Shown here: piece after piece, positions 59,069 to 64,000 of the stretch
How positions within the stretch are numbered: position 1 is the stretch's first letter
Layout of the letters: each line of letters starts with the position of its first letter
NCBI RefSeq assembly: GCF_001443605.1
Contig: NZ_CP013118.1
Span: 1,333,075-1,397,074 of the forward strand
DNA: 64,000 nt
Origin: Salinivirga cyanobacteriivorans
Lineage (GTDB): Bacteria; Bacteroidota; Bacteroidia; Bacteroidales; Salinivirgaceae
Direction: 5' to 3'
Notes under the pieces: generated by a model
What the model saw: the letters and a program-made list of their open reading frames with translations, nothing else
What the model was told of the DNA's origin: nothing
Databases searched by the model: none
Program-made: the position numbers and the translations under genes

Positions 59069-60286
59069 ATGCAGGAAGCTATTGCGATAATTTGTGGCGG
59101 CGGGCCGGCCCCGGGTATAAACAATGTTGTAAGTACCACAGCCCGCGTATTTCTTAAAAACGGGTACCGCGTAATTGGTGTGCACGAAGGTTTTAAAGGA
59201 CTTCTAAGCGAGGACCGGCAAACGGTCGACATCGACTTTGAATTTGCCGATCGCATTTTTCACCAGGGAGGATCAGCGCTTAAAATGAGCCGGTTTAAAC
59301 CCAATGATGCCGATTTCGATGCCAGCTTCTTTAAAAAGCACAATGTGCGCTTACTGGTTTCCATAGGTGGCGACGATACAGCGTCAACTGCCGCGCGCCT
59401 TGCCGATTACCTGCAAACACAGGATTTGGATGTAAAAAGCATCCATGTGCCAAAAACCATCGACAATGACCTGCCGCTTCCTGAGGGTGTTCCCACTTTT
59501 GGTTATCAAACAGCCAAAGAAACAGGCGTAACCCTTGGAAACACAGTTTACGAAGATGCACGCACATCGCAAAACTGGTTTGTAATGTGTGCCATGGGCC
59601 GTGAAGCCGGCCATTTGGCTTTTGGAATTGGCGCTGCCTGTCATTTCCCCATGATTATCATTCCTGAAATATTCAATAAAACCCCGATCAGCATAGATAA
59701 AATTGTGCGTTTGGTTATCTCATCCATTGTAAAACGCCGGTTGATGAATATACGCTACGGTGTAGCCATGATCAGCGAGGGTGTATTTCATTTTCTTGAT
59801 AAAAAAGACCTGGAAGCTACTGGTATTCATTTTGATTACGATGCCCACGGGCACCCCGAACTGAACCAGGTGAGTAAAGCCCACATCTTTAATCAACTGG
59901 TTATGCGCAAAATCAAGGAACTTAAACTTGATCATAAGTCCAGACCTGTAGAATTGGGCTATGCCATGCGCTGCGCCAGACCTATTGGGTTCGATCTCAG
60001 CTATACCTCACAGCTCGGGCGAGGCGTTTTTACGCTCTTCAAAGCGGGCCATACCAAATGCATGGTAAGCCAATCGCCGGAAAAAGATGTTATCCCACTA
60101 TACCTGGATGACCTGCGCGATGCTGATGGGCGGATTAAAACACGGCTGGTCAATATTAATTCGCATAAAGTGAGTACCGTATACGAAATGTTGCATTATC
60201 TTACAGAAGATGATATCGAAGCGGCGAGGGCGTTTCTGCCTAATCCGGAAGAGTTTGTATTTAAGCGTATTTTGGAGTGGGAATAG
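59069..60286 (+). CDS. pfp: 6-phosphofructokinase, probably diphosphate-dependent
   Basis: This 405-aa PFK-family enzyme has the N-terminal CGGGPAPGINNVV, the phosphoryl-donor loop IGGDDTAS, PKTIDNDLPLPEG, and the MGREAGHLA substrate loop. ATP-dependent PFKs have Gly where this protein has the second Asp of GGDD, and that Asp together with PKTIDND is the mark of PPi-dependent enzymes. It would run reversibly between fructose 6-phosphate and fructose 1,6-bisphosphate in glycolysis. The first repeat of the transposase array begins 30 bp after its stop. Confidence 0.82.
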   Translation: MQEAIAIICGGGPAPGINNVVSTTARVFLKNGYRVIGVHEGFKGLLSEDRQTVDIDFEFADRIFHQGGSALKMSRFKPNDADFDASFFKKHNVRLLVSIGGDDTASTAARLADYLQTQDLDVKSIHVPKTIDNDLPLPEGVPTFGYQTAKETGVTLGNTVYEDARTSQNWFVMCAMGREAGHLAFGIGAACHFPMIIIPEIFNKTPISIDKIVRLVISSIVKRRLMNIRYGVAMISEGVFHFLDKKDLEATGIHFDYDAHGHPELNQVSKAHIFNQLVMRKIKELKLDHKSRPVELGYAMRCARPIGFDLSYTSQLGRGVFTLFKAGHTKCMVSQSPEKDVIPLYLDDLRDADGRIKTRLVNINSHKVSTVYEMLHYLTEDDIEAARAFLPNPEEFVFKRILEWE

Positions 60287-60315
60287 TGCACTGCCTCAGG
60301 TTTTTTAATGTTGTG

Positions 60316-60599
60316 CTTTCGCCCCTTCAGGGCGAACTTTCCACACCTGCTGAATCTGCAGTGGGCGTTGCCCACTGTTAATGCTGAAAGCCCTTCGGGC
60401 TCTGAGCAAAGATGTTCAGAGGAAGTTAGTGCCTTAAACCATTCAGAATTTTTTAGCTACATCAATAAAGAAGCTACCTGTAAGTGAAGACGCAAAAAAG
60501 CCATTCGGCCTAACCCAGCACCGAAGGTGCGCAAGCAAATAAGGCAGGGCGAAGCCCTGTCGCAATGCCAGTGCGAGGGTTGCCCTGAAGGGGCAAAAG
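60316..60599. repeat. 284-bp hairpin-rich repeat R, copy 1
   Basis: R has 20-bp imperfect inverted ends (CTTT-C/T-GCCCCTTCAGGGC-G/A-A, 18 of 20 matching) and a series of small hairpins: CAGTGGGC-gtt-GCCCACTG, AGCCC-ttc-GGGCT, GCACC-gaa-GGTGC, CAGGGC-gaa-GCCCTG and TCGCA/TGCGA. Copy 1 differs from copies 2 and 3 only at 60336 (A instead of G). It fills the 319 bp between the phosphofructokinase and the first transposase gene. This is the architecture of REP/BIME sequences tied to a RAYT-type transposase. Confidence 0.88.
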
Positions 60600-60605
60600 C
60601 CAAAG

Positions 60606-61058
60606 TTAATCCCAAATATAGCGCTCATCATAATCAACTTCGTACTTCTTCAAAAAAGCTTGCAATTCCTCTTTAAAACTTCTTTTCTGGTGATGTCTCT
60701 TCTGATTCTTGATATATCGCTCAACAATATCAACTTCTGTAGGATTAACAGAGAAAATACCATAACCATTTTGCCAGTAAAAGTTGCTATATTTCTTATC
60801 TACTCCTTTAATCCACAATGATGACTGCTTTTTAAGCTCTTCCAATAATTTGGATTGAGTAACTTTACGGGATAATGTGCATAAAACATGCACATGATTT
60901 TTAAATCCACCTACTTGTATTGGATTACATTCCAACCCCTTGCAAATTCCGCCAAGGTAATCAAACAATCTGCCTTCAATTGACTCATCGATAGCATCTT
61001 CCCTGTGTTTTGTACTAAATGTAATGTGGACATAAACTTTTGATAATGACTGTGGCAT
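60606..61058 (-). CDS. Single-domain Y1/HUH transposase (IS200/REP-associated type), copy 1
   Basis: This 150-aa protein has the Y1_Tnp fold. The HUH metal motif is H55-V-H57, the nucleophile is Tyr115 in RYIKNQ with Gln119 four residues on (the YxxxQ motif), and the N-terminus is SLSKVYVHITFSTKHRED. Such enzymes nick and join single-stranded DNA at hairpins. All catalytic residues are present, so it should be active. No TnpB or other accessory gene is nearby. It starts 6 bp past copy 1 of R (read on the plus strand). An AGGTTATT stretch precedes the ATG. Confidence 0.9.
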   Translation of the reverse strand: MPQSLSKVYVHITFSTKHREDAIDESIEGRLFDYLGGICKGLECNPIQVGGFKNHVHVLCTLSRKVTQSKLLEELKKQSSLWIKGVDKKYSNFYWQNGYGIFSVNPTEVDIVERYIKNQKRHHQKRSFKEELQAFLKKYEVDYDERYIWD

Positions 61059-61141
61059 AATAACCTGTTTTTGTTCTGTTTTCCTGTTTTAAGAAGCGAT
61101 GAACTTCATGGTGATGTTTCAAGCCTCTTCTGGTTTATATC

Positions 61142-61166
61142 AAAGATAGAGAATTATTCTATCTTT
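61142..61166. repeat. Hairpin upstream of transposase copy 1
   Basis: AAAGATAGA (61142-61150) / TCTATCTTT (61158-61166), a 9-bp stem with a 7-nt loop, directly abutting repeat R copy 2. It recurs at 61989-62013 but is absent before R copy 1. It overlaps a TATCTTTG -7-like element on the minus strand and could be a transposon-end hairpin. Confidence 0.6.
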
Positions 61167-61446
61167 CGCCCCTTCAGGGCGAGCTTTCCACACCTGCTGA
61201 ATCTGCAGTGGGCGTTGCCCACTGTTAATGCTGAAAGCCCTTCGGGCTCTGAGCAAAGATGTTCAGAGGAAGTTAGTGCCTTAAACCATTCAGAATTTTT
61301 TAGCTACATCAATAAAGAAGCTACCTGTAAGTGAAGACGCAAAAAAGCCATTCGGCCTAACCCAGCACCGAAGGTGCGCAAGCAAATAAGGCAGGGCGAA
61401 GCCCTGTCGCAATGCCAGTGCGAGGGTTGCCCTGAAGGGGCAAAAG
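61163..61446. repeat. 284-bp hairpin-rich repeat R, copy 2
   Basis: Identical to copy 3 and one base different from copy 1. It lies between the two transposase genes; the 394 bp between these genes holds only R2, the 61142-61166 hairpin and the transposase leader. Confidence 0.88.
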
Positions 61447-61452
61447 CCAAAG

Positions 61453-61905
61453 TTAATCCCAAATATAGCGCTCATCATAATCAACTTCGTACTTCTTCAA
61501 AAAAGCTTGCAATTCCTCTTTAAAACTTCTTTTCTGGTGATGTCTCTTCTGATTCTTGATATATCGCTCAACAATATCAACTTCTGTAGGATTAACAGAG
61601 AAAATACCATAACCATTTTGCCAGTAAAAGTTGCTATATTTCTTATCTACTCCTTTAATCCACAATGATGACTGCTTTTTAAGCTCTTCCAATAATTTGG
61701 ATTGAGTAACTTTACGGGATAATGTGCATAAAACATGCACATGATTTTTAAATCCACCTACTTGTATTGGATTACATTCCAACCCCTTGCAAATTCCGCC
61801 AAGGTAATCAAACAATCTGCCTTCAATTGACTCATCGATAGCATCTTCCCTGTGTTTTGTACTAAATGTAATGTGGACATAAACTTTTGATAATGACTGT
61901 GGCAT
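61453..61905 (-). CDS. Single-domain Y1/HUH transposase (IS200/REP-associated type), copy 2
   Basis: Amino-acid sequence identical to copy 1 (150 aa; HUH at residues 55-57, Tyr115, Gln119), displaced by exactly 847 bp. Both copies keep an intact frame, as expected for a very recent duplication. Confidence 0.9.
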   Translation of the reverse strand: MPQSLSKVYVHITFSTKHREDAIDESIEGRLFDYLGGICKGLECNPIQVGGFKNHVHVLCTLSRKVTQSKLLEELKKQSSLWIKGVDKKYSNFYWQNGYGIFSVNPTEVDIVERYIKNQKRHHQKRSFKEELQAFLKKYEVDYDERYIWD

Positions 61906-61988
61906 AATAACCTGTTTTTGTTCTGTTTTCCTGTTTTAAGAAGCGATGAACTTCATGGTGATGTTTCAAGCCTCTTCTGGTTTATATC

Positions 61989-62013
61989 AAAGATAGAGAA
62001 TTATTCTATCTTT
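61989..62013. repeat. Hairpin upstream of transposase copy 2
   Basis: The same AAAGATAGA/TCTATCTTT stem as at 61142-61166, at the 847-bp offset, abutting R copy 3. Confidence 0.6.
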
Positions 62014-62293
62014 CGCCCCTTCAGGGCGAGCTTTCCACACCTGCTGAATCTGCAGTGGGCGTTGCCCACTGTTAATGCTGAAAGCCCTTCGGGCTCTGAG
62101 CAAAGATGTTCAGAGGAAGTTAGTGCCTTAAACCATTCAGAATTTTTTAGCTACATCAATAAAGAAGCTACCTGTAAGTGAAGACGCAAAAAAGCCATTC
62201 GGCCTAACCCAGCACCGAAGGTGCGCAAGCAAATAAGGCAGGGCGAAGCCCTGTCGCAATGCCAGTGCGAGGGTTGCCCTGAAGGGGCAAAAG
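62010..62293. repeat. 284-bp hairpin-rich repeat R, copy 3
   Basis: Last repeat of the array; homology to copies 1 and 2 stops exactly after CAAAAG at 62293. The remaining 95 bp up to the nuclease gene (62294-62388) are unique and hold nothing I can identify. Confidence 0.88.
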
Positions 62294-62388
62294 AAACTAG
62301 ACTTTAAATCAATGAAGCTTGCAGGAGAAACCCACAAAAAGCGACTTCCAATCTTGATGCAGTAATCTTCTTTGGTTTTTTTCAAACT

Positions 62389-63225
62389 TTAAACAACTGC
62401 AGCCAACTCATTTTTTAATCTTTTTAAACGGGGAGCTGTCAATTTAAGCTTGTCGAGCGAGTTCATCTTTTGAGATAATTGATTACATGTCACGACACCC
62501 TGTTCAAGCAATACTTTTTTGTGCGCTTTGGTCAAATTGCGCAATATGGTGATGGGGTAAATTTTATAATCTTCAATTAGGTTTTTCAGACCCTTTCCAT
62601 GCGGATAATCCCAAGCCAACAAATTCAACCCACTACATTTCCCATATTGAATAGAGTCTTCTGAAAAACGAGTATTGGTGACAACCCAACCTTCAAAATG
62701 ATAATTTTTGGTGGCCGGAATAGTTCGACGTTTTTTTACGATATCATCCACACGTGAATGCACATACAATGGCACCTGCACACCAACCTGTTTCCCCTGA
62801 TGTTTGCTGTATTTGCATTCAACAAGATGTTGCTGATTATTGTGCGTGGCAATCACGTCCATTTCATGCGTCACGCAGGTTCCATCGACCACTACGCCCA
62901 CCTCAGTGGAGTAACCTTGTTTTTCGAACAACTGACCGATAAGTGTCTCAAACGGATAACCCGATGGCCCAAGCTCCAGTATAGCTCTTTTTAACCGATA
63001 ACGCAACCCCGAAACATCGGGTTGTTTTTTAAGTAATGAAAAAGCATGGCTATATATTTTTTTGGTGGTTACGCCATGATAAAGCCACTTGTACATCTCT
63101 TCAACAATTTTGTCAATAATAGCTTTATCAGCTCCGGCATTGCGCAAAGAGCGTTTTAATTTATCTACGGAAAATGGTTCCTCCTCCCCTGAGGCTTTGG
63201 TTACCCATATTTGTTTTTCTGTCAT
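62389..63225 (-). CDS. ATP-cone domain fused to a PD-(D/E)XK-type nuclease domain
   Basis: This is a 278-aa protein in three parts. Residues about 5-90 form an ATP-cone (IWVTKASGEEEPFSVDKLKR, LRNAGADKAIIDKIVEEMY), a nucleotide-sensing module best known from ribonucleotide reductase. Residues about 95-215 resemble a restriction-endonuclease/Mrr-like fold: FETLIGQLFEKQGY, then HEMDVIA and HLVECKYSKHQG giving the Asp and Glu-x-Lys catalytic set. The C-terminus (about 225-278) has two helix-turn-helix-like or HhH units. It may be a nucleotide-regulated DNA repair or defence nuclease. It is a single gene next to the transposase array. Confidence 0.75.
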   Translation of the reverse strand: MTEKQIWVTKASGEEEPFSVDKLKRSLRNAGADKAIIDKIVEEMYKWLYHGVTTKKIYSHAFSLLKKQPDVSGLRYRLKRAILELGPSGYPFETLIGQLFEKQGYSTEVGVVVDGTCVTHEMDVIATHNNQQHLVECKYSKHQGKQVGVQVPLYVHSRVDDIVKKRRTIPATKNYHFEGWVVTNTRFSEDSIQYGKCSGLNLLAWDYPHGKGLKNLIEDYKIYPITILRNLTKAHKKVLLEQGVVTCNQLSQKMNSLDKLKLTAPRLKRLKNELAAVV

Positions 63226-63508
63226 GCAGGTAAAGATAATTAAAAAGTACCGAATCAGTCTGTATTATACAACCTCATTGTTTCTTAGTGGTTATGCTGT
63301 TGCTGAATTCTTATTCGTTGTCGATCATTTATACCAGCCTGATCCAATAGTGGCAGTGAAAAACCAGGAAATATTGCTTTTAAACAAACAGGCTGTTTCA
63401 AATGCCATACGTTGTTGAATCTTTCTGCCATAATAATAGCAAAAAGTATTTTTTTTAATTAACCTAAGTTTTGCTAGGTTTAACCTTTATTATGAACAGT
63501 ATCATAAA

Positions 63509-64000
63509 ATGAAAATCACACCATATAAAGTAAAGCAAAGCTTATTTTATTCGTCCAGAGAAAAGTGGTGGTTTATAGGTTTTTCGATGCTCATGACAGG
63601 AGGCATACTTACCGAACCACAAATGATTACGGCTTTTCTATTAAAAGGGAACCTTTCGGGCATGTGGTTAGTATGGTCTGCAGGTTTAGGGCTGGCATTT
63701 GGAATAGTGTTTTTTGCTCATTTATGGCGTCGCTTACCAGTTAAAACAGAAAATGAACTATTAATTTACCGTTTTTCGGGCACAGGATCAAAATGGCTTC
63801 ACATTTTTCGAAGTTTGTACGTCGGGGGTATTGTTGCCCCCCTTGGAATGAGCATGGTTTTTCTGGCCTTTACCCGGGTGTTGGAAATTTTATTAAATAT
63901 ATCCTTTGATCAGGCTTTATTGGCCATTTTTATTATAATGGGATTAGGCACCTTTTTTAATAGTTTGCGCAATCGCATCAGGATGGACTTTATTTATTTT
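63509..64000 (+). CDS. Sodium:solute symporter family protein (N-terminal part, cut by the window end)
   Basis: The frame from the ATG at 63509 stays open for 164 codons to the window edge. The hydrophobic segments and the sequence TEPQMITAFLLKGNLSGMWL followed by WSAGLGLAFGIVFFAHLWRR and LPVKTENELLIYRFSG match the start of SSS-family sodium symporters. Substrate cannot be told. A six-codon upstream reading frame (63492-63512) ends in an ATGA overlap with this start; this is probably chance. The 283 bp upstream of the gene show no convincing promoter or RNA. Confidence 0.75.
   Translation, partial: MKITPYKVKQSLFYSSREKWWFIGFSMLMTGGILTEPQMITAFLLKGNLSGMWLVWSAGLGLAFGIVFFAHLWRRLPVKTENELLIYRFSGTGSKWLHIFRSLYVGGIVAPLGMSMVFLAFTRVLEILLNISFDQALLAIFIIMGLGTFFNSLRNRIRMDFIYF

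Larger units (their letters stand above)
60316..62293. mobile_element. Tandem R-T-R-T-R array of transposase units
   Basis: Three 284-bp repeats (R, starts 60316, 61163, 62010) alternate with two 563-bp segments (T) that each carry one transposase gene. The period is exactly 847 bp. The two transposase proteins are identical, and R2 and R3 are identical, so the amplification is recent, most simply by unequal exchange between flanking R copies. I see no target-site duplication at the outer edges. Confidence 0.85.

Noticed and set aside
60443-60637. 64-codon minus-strand frame in R (again at 61290-61484)
   Set aside because: It lies across the palindromic repeat and changes its N-terminus at copy 3 where unique sequence begins; it is a by-product of the repeat.
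61071-61334. 87-codon plus-strand frame overlapping the transposase leader and R2 (repeated at 61918-62181)
   Set aside because: It runs through hairpin repeats antisense to the transposase leader, has no recognisable composition or start signal, and is duplicated only because the array is.
63492-63512. Six-codon leader peptide before the symporter gene
   Set aside because: The ATGA overlap is suggestive, but there is no attenuator structure or biased codon content; chance is the simpler reading.

Overview
The window is a chromosomal segment of a pigmented member of the Bacteroidota. It has a type IX secretion (type B) sorting domain protein, a TonB-dependent receptor with a carboxypeptidase-like N-terminal domain, the Bacteroidota families DUF3467, DUF4293 and DUF349, and promoters of the form TTTG-N19/20-TAnnTTTG. 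Shine-Dalgarno sequences are almost absent. I would place it in the Bacteroidales/Marinilabiliales-Cytophagales range but cannot name a genus.

Layout. 1-4.7 kb: a divergent carotenoid cluster. crtD-like and cruF-like run leftward, crtI and crtB run rightward, and the 195-bp space between them carries two 19-bp dyads that look like operators. 4.7-8.5 kb: a TPR protein, a DUF4293 membrane protein, an acidic-tagged lipoprotein and DUF3467. 8.5-23 kb, all leftward: the translation/transcription block, in transcription order rpsU-xerC-hpf, then tRNA-Thr(TGT)-Tyr-Gly-Thr(GGT)-tuf-tRNA-Trp-secE-nusG-rplK-rplA-rplJ-rplL-rpoB-rpoC. 23.2-25.4 kb: an EF-G paralogue without the usual GTPase histidine. 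25.4-35 kb: a T9SS-secreted protein, then TonB receptor-pyrG-yidC, then a DUF349 protein. 35.3-37.9 kb: trmD, an M28 peptidase and an HD hydrolase. 38-41.5 kb: two sensor kinases. 41.6-50.7 kb: an FkbM methyltransferase, malic enzyme, a C69 dipeptidase, deoxynucleoside kinase, gpsA and two lipoproteins. 50.8-55.5 kb: ettA, ruvB and two secreted proteins of unknown function. 55.7-60.3 kb: a cysteine-free arsenate-reductase-fold protein, a metallopeptidase lipoprotein, a cupin lipoprotein and a PPi-type phosphofructokinase. 60.3-62.3 kb: a tandemly amplified transposase/repeat module. 62.4-64 kb: an ATP-cone/nuclease fusion and the start of a sodium:solute symporter.

The most unusual items are these: (1) an R-T-R-T-R array with an exact 847-bp period, in which a single-domain HUH/Y1 transposase gene alternates with a 284-bp hairpin-rich repeat; (2) a 130-bp intergenic element present twice, 16.9 kb apart, at about 92% identity without indels and with inverted ends; (3) a full-strength Shine-Dalgarno sequence on hpf, in the same gene group as rpsU, in a phylum whose ribosomes normally ignore such sequences; (4) an arsenate reductase homologue that has lost all three redox cysteines and may be read from a leaderless mRNA; (5) the paired 19-bp dyads in the carotenoid intergenic region; (6) the EF-G2-like factor; (7) the ATP-cone/nuclease fusion next to the repeat array.

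All family calls come from motifs read by eye. No database search was run.
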